Source of the DNA: Trueperella abortisuis
GTDB lineage: Bacteria; Actinomycetota; Actinomycetes; Actinomycetales; Actinomycetaceae
Assembly (NCBI RefSeq): GCF_030811095.1
Contig: NZ_JAUSQL010000001.1
Span: forward strand, 1,240,001-1,304,000
DNA: 64,000 nucleotides
Direction: 5' to 3'
The position numbers and the translations under genes are program-made. Below are positions 47,794 to 55,785 of the stretch, one piece after another. The stretch's first letter is position 1. Every line of letters starts with the position of its first letter. The notes below the pieces were generated by a model that was not told where the DNA came from, ran no database searches, and was given only the letters and a program-made list of their open reading frames with translations.

Positions 47794-48729
47794 ATGAAGC
47801 ACACGTTTTTGGGCGGCAGCGGCCTGCGCATGGGTAGCCTCGGCCTGGGCACTCTGACCTGGGGGCGCGACACCGACGTCGAGGACGCCACCAAGATGGT
47901 CGCGGCCCTCCTCGACCACGGCGGCACCACGATCGATGTCTCCCCCGTCTACGGCGACGGCCTCGCACAGCAGGTACTCGGATCGATCTTCGACGGCGGC
48001 GTAGATCGCTCCGACGTGGTCGTTATCGCCCACGCTGGAGAGTTTTATCACGACGACGGGGTGCGGTTTAACGGCGGCCACTCGGCCCTGGCCTCCTCGC
48101 TCAACGCCACCCTCACCGAGCTGGGCACCACCTACGTGGACATTCTGCAGGTGGCGGCGCCCGACCCACGGGTCGCAATCGAAGAGCAGTTGGAAAGCCT
48201 GGCACAGATGGTCAGGTCCGGCGCCGTGCGCTACATCGGTCTGGCTAATCATCCCGCGTGGCGGGTGGCCCGCGCCGCGCAATACCTGGCAGATCTGCGC
48301 CTGCCGCGGCTTGCCGCGGTCGGGGCCGAGTACTCGGTGCTACATCGCCAGCCGGGCGGGGAGCTGACCGCCGTCGCACGCGAGTTCGACCTGGGAATCA
48401 TCGCGCAGGCCCCGCTCGCCGGCGGCGTGCTCACCGGAAAATACCGCCACACGATCCCCGCGACCTCGCGCGCGGCCACCGAACACCTGTCCGCCACCGT
48501 GGACCCTTACCTCACCGACAAGCCGCGCCGCACCGTCGAGGCCGTCGCCAAGGCCGCCGACGGGTTGGGACGCACCCCGGCCGACGTCTCGCTCGCCTGG
48601 CTCCTTGACCAGCCGCAGGTGACGACGGCGCTCATCGGCGCGCGCACGCACGCCCAGTTCGAGCAGGTACTATCCCTGCCGATTAACCCGCTACCCGGGC
48701 CGGTCGCGCAGGCGATCTCCGAGATCTAA
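47794..48729 (+). CDS. Aldo/keto reductase-family protein lacking the catalytic Lys and His
   Basis: The 311-residue protein has the aldo/keto reductase barrel, with Asp48 and Tyr53 in TTIDVSPVYGDG, the C-terminal SLAWLLDQPQVTTALIGART and the cofactor region. The usual tetrad lysine is replaced (VVVIAHAGEF, residues 76-84) and the usual histidine is Ala121 (VDILQVAAPD). Reductase activity is therefore doubtful; it may be a pseudoenzyme or act on other substrates. It is divergent from uppP. Confidence 0.88.
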   Translation: MKHTFLGGSGLRMGSLGLGTLTWGRDTDVEDATKMVAALLDHGGTTIDVSPVYGDGLAQQVLGSIFDGGVDRSDVVVIAHAGEFYHDDGVRFNGGHSALASSLNATLTELGTTYVDILQVAAPDPRVAIEEQLESLAQMVRSGAVRYIGLANHPAWRVARAAQYLADLRLPRLAAVGAEYSVLHRQPGGELTAVAREFDLGIIAQAPLAGGVLTGKYRHTIPATSRAATEHLSATVDPYLTDKPRRTVEAVAKAADGLGRTPADVSLAWLLDQPQVTTALIGARTHAQFEQVLSLPINPLPGPVAQAISEI

Positions 48730-48732
48730 AGG

Positions 48733-49044
48733 TCAGTCCTGAAGGTTGAACTCCTCCAGGTCGTCATCATCATCGTCATAGTCCTCGAAACGATCATCGA
48801 AATCGTCGTCGAGGTCGTCGTCGTAATCCTCGTCGTGCTCGTCATAGTCGTACGTGTCGAGCGGCGTCTCCACGCCGTACTGGGTGTAGAGCGCGTCGTC
48901 GTAGACCGTATAGGCGTCGGCAAGCGCATTCGCCGCCGCTAAGACGGAAGGATCTTCCGAATCCCGCGCTGAGATCGCCGCCGCGTTGAACTCCTGAAGA
49001 GCAAAGATGAGCCGATCGAATGCCGCTTGTGTTTCGTTAGCCAT
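48733..49044 (-). CDS. Small protein with strongly acidic C-terminal tail, unknown function
   Basis: This 103-residue protein has a helical-looking first half (about 1-55, QAAFDRLIFALQEFNAAA) and a tail of about 45 residues made almost entirely of Asp, Glu, Tyr and Phe (DEDYDDDLDDDFDD). I do not recognise the family. The tail could bind cations or a basic protein, or mimic nucleic acid. A TAGGCT -10 element 6 bases before the ATG supports it as a real gene. It is transcribed alone. Confidence 0.75.
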   Translation of the reverse strand: MANETQAAFDRLIFALQEFNAAAISARDSEDPSVLAAANALADAYTVYDDALYTQYGVETPLDTYDYDEHDEDYDDDLDDDFDDRFEDYDDDDDDLEEFNLQD

Positions 49045-49050
49045 GCTTGA

Positions 49051-49056
49051 AGCCTA
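49051..49056 (-). promoter_or_regulatory. -10 element of the acidic-protein gene (leaderless layout)
   Basis: Minus-strand TAGGCT, then TCAAGC, then ATG at 49044: a 6-base gap. Confidence 0.6.
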
Positions 49057-49114
49057 GCTTACGCGGCCGATTTTTAGTACCCTTCGACCATCTTTACAGG
49101 TGCTTCGGCGATCT

Positions 49115-50437
49115 TTAGATCCGCTCGATAAAGTCGCGTAGGATCTGCGCGCCGAAGCTGAGCGAGTCCACCGGAACGCGTTCGTCCACCCCGTGAAACA
49201 TCGCCGGGAAGTCGAAACCCTCCGGCAGGCGTACCGGCGAAAACCCGTAGCCGTCGATGCCGAGTGAGCCGAGCGCCTTGTTGTCCGTGCCCGCCGAAAG
49301 CAGGTAGGGAAGCACGTGCGCGTGCGGGTCATTCGCCAACACCGCGTCCGTCATCGCCTCAACGAATGCGCCCTCCGTGGTGGACTCATACCCGTTGGCG
49401 CTCGACAGCCAGCCAACCTCGAGGCCGTCCGTCAGCTCCTCGATCCGGCGCGCCACCGCCTCCTCGGTGCCCGGGATCGCGCGCACGTCCACCGTCGCCT
49501 CGGCACTGGCTGGAATGACATTGGCCATGTAGCCGCCGTTGACGGAGGTGAGGTTGCAGCCCGTGCGCAAGGTCGCGCCCACGTAGGCCTTCGCCGGCCC
49601 GAGTGCGTCGACGAGCGCGTTGATGCTTGCCTCATCCTCCGGATCAAAGGGCAACCCGGAGATCTCCGCAGTGCCCCGCAACAGCTTGGTCACGGTGTCG
49701 GTCAGGATCAGCGGCCAGGGCTCCGAGTCTATGGCCACGAGCGCGCGAGAGAGCTTGGCGATGGCGTTGTCACCGTTGACCTGGGAGCCGTGACCGGCCT
49801 TGCCTTCGGCGCCCAAGGTGTACCAGGTCAGGGCCTTCTCCCCCGTCTGCAACAAGTAGACGCGCTCGCCGTTGACGTACGTGTTGTAGCCACCGACCTC
49901 GGAGATCGCGTGCGTGGCACCCTCGAACAGCTCCGGATGATTCTCTACCAGCCACCGGCAGCCCTGGTGCCCGCCGGCCTCCTCGTCGGCGAACATGCCG
50001 ATGATAAGGTCACGCGGCGGCACGTAGCCGCTGGAGGCAATCTCGCGCACCACGGCAAGGATCATCGCATCCATGTTCTTCATGTCCACGGCGCCGCGAC
50101 CCCACAGGAAACCGTCCTTGACGACGCCGCCAAACGGGTCCACCGACCATTCCCGCGCCACCGCGGGCACCACGTCCGTGTGCCCGTGAATGACGACGGC
50201 GCCCCGGCGTTCGCCCGTCACGGGGTCAACCTCGATCTCCCGCTTCTTGCCGGGGATGCGCACCACCACCGACGGGCGCCCGGGCGTCGGGCCGAGGTAG
50301 TGCGGCTGGAGACCGACCTCGTGGAGCAGGTCCATGACGTAGTCGGCCGCCGGCTTCTCAATGACGTCCCGCCCGTCGTTGGAGGTGTCGAAACGGATGA
50401 GCGTTCGGGCGATCTCGAGGGCTTCGCTATATGTCAT
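49115..50437 (-). CDS. M20-family metallopeptidase
   Basis: The 440-residue protein has both metal-binding motifs of M20 enzymes: VVIHGHTDVVP (His86, Asp88), GRGAVDMKN (Asp118), and FADEEAGGHQG (Glu152, Glu153), with a lid-dimerisation domain after about residue 210. It likely hydrolyses a dipeptide or N-acyl amino acid in the cytoplasm. Its start overlaps the stop of the ligase gene by four bases, so the two act together; the ligase product may be its substrate or precursor. Confidence 0.92.
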   Translation of the reverse strand: MTYSEALEIARTLIRFDTSNDGRDVIEKPAADYVMDLLHEVGLQPHYLGPTPGRPSVVVRIPGKKREIEVDPVTGERRGAVVIHGHTDVVPAVAREWSVDPFGGVVKDGFLWGRGAVDMKNMDAMILAVVREIASSGYVPPRDLIIGMFADEEAGGHQGCRWLVENHPELFEGATHAISEVGGYNTYVNGERVYLLQTGEKALTWYTLGAEGKAGHGSQVNGDNAIAKLSRALVAIDSEPWPLILTDTVTKLLRGTAEISGLPFDPEDEASINALVDALGPAKAYVGATLRTGCNLTSVNGGYMANVIPASAEATVDVRAIPGTEEAVARRIEELTDGLEVGWLSSANGYESTTEGAFVEAMTDAVLANDPHAHVLPYLLSAGTDNKALGSLGIDGYGFSPVRLPEGFDFPAMFHGVDERVPVDSLSFGAQILRDFIERI

Positions 50438-51687
50438 TTCTCCTCCTTAAACGGTGCCGGATCCGTCCTAAACGGCGCTGGCTCCGTAACATCGTACGCC
50501 TGGGCGTGGTTCTGCTCCGCGGCGGCGATCCCGTCGAACTCGCGTAGGTCTGGGTTGAGCGGATGACCGGCAGCCATCTCAGCGATCATGAAGTCCACGA
50601 TCGCCTCCCTCGAACGTTCAAAGTGGGAGCCGGCGCGTAGCAGGCGCTGGTAGGGAGCGCCGAGCTCGAGCACGGTGGTGACCATCTGTAGCTCCTCCAA
50701 GCACCCCAACTCCTGAGCGATCGGGGTGAGCTCGTCCACCGTGCGCGCAAGGGTCTGGCCCACCTGCTCCTCGTTGCCGTCCTCGTCAAGGATGAGGATC
50801 GCGTCGATCCCGTATCGGGCCGCGCGCCACTTATTTTCGTCCACGAACCAGGAGGGCAGGGTGGGAAGCTCTTCCCCGGCGTCAAGTTGGCGCGAGAAGT
50901 ACTCGACCATACATTGCGAAAGAGCGGCAACCATCCCGATTTCCGCGAGGTTCGTGGCCGCGTCCGCCACGCGGAACTCGAGCGTGCCGAATTTCGGGGA
51001 GGGTCGCACATCCCAGCGCACCTCGTCGAAGTTCGAGATGACGCCCGTCTTGACCATGCCGGCATAGTATTCTTCGAGGTCACACCACCGCTCGAATTGA
51101 TGCGGCACGCCAGCCGTCGGCAGCTGTTGGAAGACCATCGCCCGATTGTCGGCGTACCCGGTGTTCTTCCCGCTCCAAAACGGCGAGGAGGCGGTCAACG
51201 CCTGGATATGGGCGAAGCGGGTCAGCACCGCGCGCAGGATTGGCAGCACCTTGGCCCGGTCCTCAATGCCCACGTGGACGTGGGTACCAAACAGCAGCAT
51301 TTGACGTCCCCAATACCGGGTGCGGTTGACCAGCTCAGCGTAGCGCTCCGTGTCCGTCACGCGCTGGTAGACCGGGTTGGCGAAAGGGTGCGTGCCCGAG
51401 GAGGCGAGCGTGATACGCATCGGTTCGACCACCGGCTCGAGGAGGTCGAGACATTCGCGTAGGTCGGCCACGCACTGACCCACGCGTTCATGCGGGCGCG
51501 AGACGAGCTCGATGGTGTTGAGCATCATCTCCCCGTGGATCATGGAAGTGTCTGCATCGAGCTGACGCACCAGCGCCAAGACCGTATCGGCCGCCTGACG
51601 CAAATCATTCGAGTCGCGGTCGATGAGCTGGAGCTCCCACTCGATTCCCACACTCGACCTGGGTGAGTTCGCAAATTCCAACGTCAT
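50434..51687 (-). CDS. GCS2-type (YbdK) carboxylate-amine ligase, glutamate-cysteine ligase-like
   Basis: The 417-residue protein has the GCS2 motifs SVGIEWELQLID near residue 13, HGEMMLNTIELVS near 51 and LLFGTHVHVGIED near 131. The family makes gamma-glutamyl or similar amide bonds with ATP; the canonical case is glutamate plus cysteine. Here the acceptor is unknown. It overlaps the amidotransferase gene upstream and the M20 gene downstream by four bases each. The final 40 residues carry a small repeat (AEPAPFRTDPAPF) and are probably disordered. Confidence 0.9.
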   Translation of the reverse strand: MTLEFANSPRSSVGIEWELQLIDRDSNDLRQAADTVLALVRQLDADTSMIHGEMMLNTIELVSRPHERVGQCVADLRECLDLLEPVVEPMRITLASSGTHPFANPVYQRVTDTERYAELVNRTRYWGRQMLLFGTHVHVGIEDRAKVLPILRAVLTRFAHIQALTASSPFWSGKNTGYADNRAMVFQQLPTAGVPHQFERWCDLEEYYAGMVKTGVISNFDEVRWDVRPSPKFGTLEFRVADAATNLAEIGMVAALSQCMVEYFSRQLDAGEELPTLPSWFVDENKWRAARYGIDAILILDEDGNEEQVGQTLARTVDELTPIAQELGCLEELQMVTTVLELGAPYQRLLRAGSHFERSREAIVDFMIAEMAAGHPLNPDLREFDGIAAAEQNHAQAYDVTEPAPFRTDPAPFKEEK

Positions 51688-52412
51688 CTCCTATACCTTT
51701 CCACGAAGGCGCCGATCAGGGCGGCGCACGCCGAATAGTCATGGCTGGTAGTCTGCGCGCGCACCCTGTCCACCTCTTCGGCGGCGAAGTAAACATCGCC
51801 GTAGTAATCAAGACGTAGCCCCACACTCACCGCGTCGATCTCGGGGTGAAATTGCACACCGTATACGTTGTCTCCGTAACGAATCGCCTGCACGGGACAC
51901 AGCGCGGAGGAGGCCAGCACCGCCGTATTCGCCGGCACAAGACCAACCGCGTCTTCGTGCCCCACGATCGCCGGGAACGAATCGGGCAGCAGGGAGAAGA
52001 TCGGGTCGGCGCGACCGTCGTCGGTGAGGTTGACACTGATCGTCGACAGCTCCTCGCCGTAGTCCGTGGTCAGCGTGCCGCCGAGCGCAAGCGCAATCGC
52101 CTGATGTCCGTAGCACAGGCCGAGGAAGGGCAGGTCCTCAGCCAGCGCCTCCTCGACCACCGCGAAGAGGACCTCCTCCGTGACGATCTGCTCGGTCGTC
52201 TTGGCGGCGCCGTGGTCGCCGAAACCGTACTGGGATCCGGAGACGATAAAGCCCGCGTAGTCCCCGACGTCGATCTGTGGGCGATCCTCAAGAGAAAGGT
52301 AGACGATGTCGGAGTCGGCAAGGCGCCCGTCGCGTTTGATCGCGGCGAACTCGTCACGGCGGATGCCGGCCGCAAAGGAGGGCCGGGCCGCGAGGAAGGC
52401 GAACGGTTTCAT
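51684..52412 (-). CDS. Class I glutamine amidotransferase domain protein
   Basis: The 242-residue protein has a full class I triad: Cys100 in LGLCYGHQ, His189 and Glu191 in VQFHPEID. Its N-terminal part resembles the stand-alone GMP-synthase-like amidotransferases. It can release ammonia from glutamine or act as a gamma-glutamyl hydrolase. It leads a coupled operon with a GCS2 ligase and M20 peptidase. A TACGCT -10 element lies 6 bases before the ATG. Confidence 0.9.
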   Translation of the reverse strand: MKPFAFLAARPSFAAGIRRDEFAAIKRDGRLADSDIVYLSLEDRPQIDVGDYAGFIVSGSQYGFGDHGAAKTTEQIVTEEVLFAVVEEALAEDLPFLGLCYGHQAIALALGGTLTTDYGEELSTISVNLTDDGRADPIFSLLPDSFPAIVGHEDAVGLVPANTAVLASSALCPVQAIRYGDNVYGVQFHPEIDAVSVGLRLDYYGDVYFAAEEVDRVRAQTTSHDYSACAALIGAFVERYRR

Positions 52413-52418
52413 AGCAAC

Positions 52419-52424
52419 AGCGTA
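52419..52424 (-). promoter_or_regulatory. -10 element of the amidotransferase-ligase-peptidase operon (leaderless layout)
   Basis: Minus-strand TACGCT, then GTTGCT, then ATG at 52412: a 6-base gap and no Shine-Dalgarno. Confidence 0.6.
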
Positions 52425-52442
52425 GCGAAGCCCGGCCGATTT

Positions 52443-53285
52443 TTAGGACGTGACTGCCTGGCGGGCAACCTCCATCGGCATGTCAATGCCCAGCCATATC
52501 CTCTCCGCGATCGCCGCCTGTCCGAGCAACATCCGCAAACCGGGCACCGTTTTCGCGCCAGCCGCGCGGGCCTCGGCGATGAGGCGGGTGATGCGCGGGT
52601 GGTAGACGACGTCCGCCACCGTGTGGCCCGACGTGATCCATCTCGCGTCAACGAGTGTTTGACCCGCGAGATGGCCCATCCCCACCGAGGTGGCGTTGAT
52701 GATGATGTCCGCATCCGCGCACGCTTCCTCCAGCCCGCCAGCCTCGAGGGTGTGCAGGGACAGGGCACAGCCGGTACGCGTGGAAAGCCGGTCGAGGGCG
52801 GTGCGGATCGAGGCGAGCTCCGGCTTGGCGCGGTTAAACACGCTCACCCTCGCCGCGCCGTCTAGCGCCGCTTGGGTCCAGATCGACGACGCCGCTCCCC
52901 CCGTCCCCAACAGCACAATGTGACTGCCCGCCACCGAAGTTCCCTCCGCTTCAATCTCGCTCAGCAGCCCGGCGCCGTCGGTGTTGTCCCCGCGAGCGTG
53001 CCCGTCCCGAAATGTGATCGTGTTGACGGCATTCATCTCGCGGGCGACGTCGCTGATCGAGTCCAGGTGCTCGATGACGGCCGATTTGAACGGCATCGTG
53101 ACGTTCGCCCCCGCGTATCCCAACACGCGCATGGCCGCCACCGCCGCCCCGGCGTCGTCGACCTCGTGTGCCACGTAGACCGCGTTGATGCCGAGGTGGG
53201 AAAAGACGGCGTTGTGAAGCTCCGGCGATTTCGAGTGGCGTGCCGGATTACCGATGATGGCGAAAACCTGGGTACGAGCGTCCAT
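52443..53285 (-). CDS. aroE: Shikimate dehydrogenase
   Basis: The 280-residue protein has the shikimate-binding HSKSPELHNAVF near residue 20, NVTMPFK, GDNTDGAGL, and the NADP site LLGTGGAASSI. It reduces 3-dehydroshikimate in aromatic amino-acid synthesis. It could also be one of the paralogous quinate/shikimate dehydrogenases, as no other aro gene is nearby. The ATG at 53285 with GGAG upstream is preferred over an in-frame start inside the tRNA region. Confidence 0.93.
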   Translation of the reverse strand: MDARTQVFAIIGNPARHSKSPELHNAVFSHLGINAVYVAHEVDDAGAAVAAMRVLGYAGANVTMPFKSAVIEHLDSISDVAREMNAVNTITFRDGHARGDNTDGAGLLSEIEAEGTSVAGSHIVLLGTGGAASSIWTQAALDGAARVSVFNRAKPELASIRTALDRLSTRTGCALSLHTLEAGGLEEACADADIIINATSVGMGHLAGQTLVDARWITSGHTVADVVYHPRITRLIAEARAAGAKTVPGLRMLLGQAAIAERIWLGIDMPMEVARQAVTS

Positions 53286-53310
53286 GACTCCACTGTGCCA
53301 TACGGAAACG

Positions 53311-53336
53311 AAAAAGGCCGGTATCTCTACCGGCCT
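53311..53336 (-). terminator. Terminator downstream of tRNA-Leu(GAG)
   Basis: AGGCCGGTA (53315-53323) and TACCGGCCT (53328-53336) form a perfect 9-bp stem around TCTC, followed on the minus strand by five T. It begins 7 bases after the tRNA 3' end and separates it from aroE. Confidence 0.85.
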
Positions 53337-53342
53337 CATCTG

Positions 53343-53427
53343 TGCGCGGAGGGGGACTTGAACCCCCACCCACTATACGTGGACTAGCACCTCAAGCTAG
53401 CGCGTCTGCCTATTCCGCCACCCGCGC
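53343..53427 (-). tRNA. tRNA-Leu (anticodon GAG)
   Basis: The minus strand gives a complete class II tRNA: acceptor GCGCGGG with its complement (one G-U), anticodon stem CTAGC/GCTAG around TTGAGGT, a long variable arm, and T arm GGGGG-TTCAAGT-CCCCC, discriminator A. The anticodon GAG reads CUC and CUU. CCA is not encoded. Confidence 0.96.
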
Positions 53428-53530
53428 AGGTGTGCGTTCGCAACAGGTAAGAATCTATCACCGAAGGCGATCCGAGCAAAATTCACCACTCACTTTCGAG
53501 GTGTGATCTGAGCCAACATGTAGGTAGGGG

Positions 53531-53536
53531 TAGATT
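53531..53536 (+). promoter_or_regulatory. -10 element of the MazG-like gene
   Basis: TAGATT, then GGAGGC, then ATG at 53543. The spacing is 6 bases, but the spacer is also a good Shine-Dalgarno, so either mode is possible. Confidence 0.45.
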
Positions 53537-53542
53537 GGAGGC

Positions 53543-54001
53543 ATGACTAACGCACCCGATCCGAATCGTCCCGAAGACCTCGTCCGCCAGTTCCACGAAA
53601 CCTACGGCCTTCCCATCGTCACTGACGCGCCGAACGCCGACCGCGAACGCGTCCACATGCGCATGAGCCTGGTGGCCGAAGAGTTCTCCGAGCTTGTCGG
53701 CGCCATCTACGGCGCGAAGGCGCGTGCCCTCATCGAGGAAGCCTACGATGCCGCCCGCGCGGCCGATGACCACACGCGCGACACCGTCCTGACCGCCGAC
53801 GCGCTCGCCGACCTCACCTACGTCATCTACGGGATGGCCCTCGAGCTCGGCATCCCACTGAGCGACGTCCTGCGCGAGGTTCAGGCCTCCAACATGTCCA
53901 AGCTCGGCGCGGACGGCAAGCCCATCTACCGCGAGGACGGCAAGGTCTTGAAGGGTCCCGACTTCTTCGACCCGGACATCGCCGGGGCGCTCGGGCTCTA
54001 G
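53543..54001 (+). CDS. MazG-like (all-alpha NTP-PPase) protein
   Basis: The 152-residue protein has the metal-binding helices of all-alpha nucleotide pyrophosphohydrolases: EEFSE at 46-50 and DALADLTYVIYG (Asp86, Asp90). The closing part, SNMSKLGADGKPIYREDG, is shared with phage- and bacterial-type members of unknown substrate. It may clean up a non-canonical NTP or a phosphoribosyl nucleotide. It converges with an unknown gene, and its stop codon is part of the shared terminator stem. Confidence 0.85.
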   Translation: MTNAPDPNRPEDLVRQFHETYGLPIVTDAPNADRERVHMRMSLVAEEFSELVGAIYGAKARALIEEAYDAARAADDHTRDTVLTADALADLTYVIYGMALELGIPLSDVLREVQASNMSKLGADGKPIYREDGKVLKGPDFFDPDIAGALGL

Positions 54002-54039
54002 CAGTAGGTGGCGCGCCCGCTAGCGCGCCACCTACTGCT
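54000..54039. terminator. Bidirectional terminator built over two stop codons
   Basis: AGCAGTAGGTGGCGCGC (54000-54016) and its exact complement (54023-54039) form a 17-bp stem with loop CCGCTA. The + gene stop TAG is at 53999-54001 and the - gene stop is at 54032-54034, so the coding ends lie within the stem. Confidence 0.75.
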
Positions 54040-54490
54040 CGCCGTCAACGATCTCCGCGTCCTCGATGTCGTCCTCCAGAGTGAGGGCGACGATCTTAGC
54101 CGACAGCGCGTCGAGGCGCTCCTCAAACTGGCGCATCTTAACCCGGCGAGCCTTGCCCTTCATGGCGGACACGACGGGCAGGGAGTTCTCCAGCCCATCA
54201 AGTTCGCGGCGCCAGGCTGCTGTCTGCTCGGCCACGCTAGTATTGTTGGCCGTCCCGTACAGGTAGGTGGTTTGCTCGCGAAGCACCCCGATTCGAGCCT
54301 TCATGCGGGGTTCGCCGCGCTTGGCCTTGGATGTCCCCGCCAGCGCGCTGAGACGCCCCTTCAACGTAGCGAAGAAGTCCGGGTTATCCTCGATGAGCTT
54401 GCGGATCTGCGGGCCGTAGTTACGTACAACCTCGAATACCACCGGCCCCACCGTCGTCGCGATCTTCAGCAGTGTCTTCATCTTGCGCAT
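54032..54490 (-). CDS. Conserved-looking cytoplasmic protein of unknown function
   Basis: The 152-residue protein is basic at the start (MRKMKTLLKIATTVGPVV, an amphipathic or weakly hydrophobic helix), then rich in charged helices, with an acidic end (LEDDIEDAEIVDGEQ). I do not assign a family with certainty. AAAGGGG lies before the ATG at 54490. It is transcribed towards the shared terminator with the MazG-like gene. Confidence 0.7.
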   Translation of the reverse strand: MRKMKTLLKIATTVGPVVFEVVRNYGPQIRKLIEDNPDFFATLKGRLSALAGTSKAKRGEPRMKARIGVLREQTTYLYGTANNTSVAEQTAAWRRELDGLENSLPVVSAMKGKARRVKMRQFEERLDALSAKIVALTLEDDIEDAEIVDGEQ

Positions 54491-54518
54491 ACTTCGCCCC
54501 TTTCATCTGCCTCACATC

Positions 54519-55703
54519 CTAACGCGAGGCGGGTTGCCCGTTCGAGGTCAGCAGTGCGAGGACCGCAAGGACGCCAAGCGCGGAAAACGCTAGGCCCATC
54601 GCCGCCGGCCAGTGCCCCAGATCCCACGCCAAGCCAAATCCGATTCCGCCCAGCGAGGACCCGGCGTAGTAATAGGTGAGGTACAGGCCCGAGCCGATAC
54701 CCGGCTTCGGGTGCAGGCTCGTGGCGCGTCCAGACTGTATCGAGTGCATCGCGAAGAACCCGCCACACAGGATGAACAGCCCCGGCCACAGGGTGTACGC
54801 CGACGGCGGGATGAGTAAGGCGACGCCGACGGCCATCGTGACCGTACCGACGATCATTGCTCCGCGCACGCCGATGCTCGCGATGAGCCGCCCCGCCCGG
54901 GCGGAGGTGAACGTGCCGGCGAGGTATCCGAGGAAGAGGAGCGAGGTGACGGAGGTTCCCATGCTCAGCGGCGGCTCCGAAACTCGGTAGACGACCACGT
55001 TGTATAGGCCAACGAAGGTTCCCATCCCCACGAGGGAGAACAGGTAGGCCACCAGCCGCTGCCTTTTGTACCACGGGAGCTCCGGGCGCGGAGGCGGCTG
55101 CTCACCGCCGCCAGTCCCGCCCTCCGTGGCGGGCAGGAGGAGGTGGGCGAGTCCGCCCATGATGGCCGATAGCAGGGAAACGGCGGCTAGACCCATCCGC
55201 CAATCGCCTGTCATCTCGTTGACAAATCCGGACAGGAGACGCCCGGTCATTCCTCCCACGGTGGTCCCGGCGATGTAGAGGCCCGATACTTGGGCAACGG
55301 AGGCCAGCTCGACGTGCCGCCCGACCCAGGCGAGTGCGGCGGTGAAGGGCGCGGCGAGCGCGATCCCCTGTACCACGCGTTGCACCACGATGATCCCCCA
55401 CGAGTGCGTGAACGGGATGATAAGCGAGACAAGCACCGCAGCGGCGAGGCCGCCGATGATCACACGTCGTTCGGAGACCCGTGAGGTGATCGCTCCCCAG
55501 ATCAGCACGGAGGTGGCCAGACCGAAGGTTGCCGCCGAGAGCAGCAGGGCTGACTGCGAGGCTCCCACGCCGTATTCCTCGCCAATGACGCGCAGGAGCG
55601 GTTGGGGTGCATACGTCAAAGCGTAGGCGCCGATCCCGATGCAGAAGAGGGCGCCGAGCGCGCGCCCGTAGTCGGACGTGCCGCGGCTGACAAGTTGACC
55701 CAT
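54519..55703 (-). CDS. Major facilitator superfamily permease
   Basis: The 394-residue protein has twelve hydrophobic segments in two halves joined by a cytoplasmic loop (about 200-225, TEGGTGGGEQPPPRP). The first half has the MFS-type RVVQGIALAAPFTAALAWVGR pattern. It is probably a proton-driven efflux or uptake carrier; the substrate is unknown. Its ATG follows TATAGT by 7 bases, so it is transcribed on its own. Confidence 0.88.
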   Translation of the reverse strand: MGQLVSRGTSDYGRALGALFCIGIGAYALTYAPQPLLRVIGEEYGVGASQSALLLSAATFGLATSVLIWGAITSRVSERRVIIGGLAAAVLVSLIIPFTHSWGIIVVQRVVQGIALAAPFTAALAWVGRHVELASVAQVSGLYIAGTTVGGMTGRLLSGFVNEMTGDWRMGLAAVSLLSAIMGGLAHLLLPATEGGTGGGEQPPPRPELPWYKRQRLVAYLFSLVGMGTFVGLYNVVVYRVSEPPLSMGTSVTSLLFLGYLAGTFTSARAGRLIASIGVRGAMIVGTVTMAVGVALLIPPSAYTLWPGLFILCGGFFAMHSIQSGRATSLHPKPGIGSGLYLTYYYAGSSLGGIGFGLAWDLGHWPAAMGLAFSALGVLAVLALLTSNGQPASR

Positions 55704-55710
55704 GCTTTGG

Positions 55711-55716
55711 ACTATA
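55711..55716 (-). promoter_or_regulatory. -10 element of the MFS permease gene (leaderless layout)
   Basis: Minus-strand TATAGT, then CCAAAGC, then ATG at 55703. Confidence 0.55.
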
Positions 55717-55785
55717 CGACATTTGTCTTCATACGACTCTCCGTGTCTCCGCGCTCCTGCCTGCCGACATCCCCGTGCTGATGCG

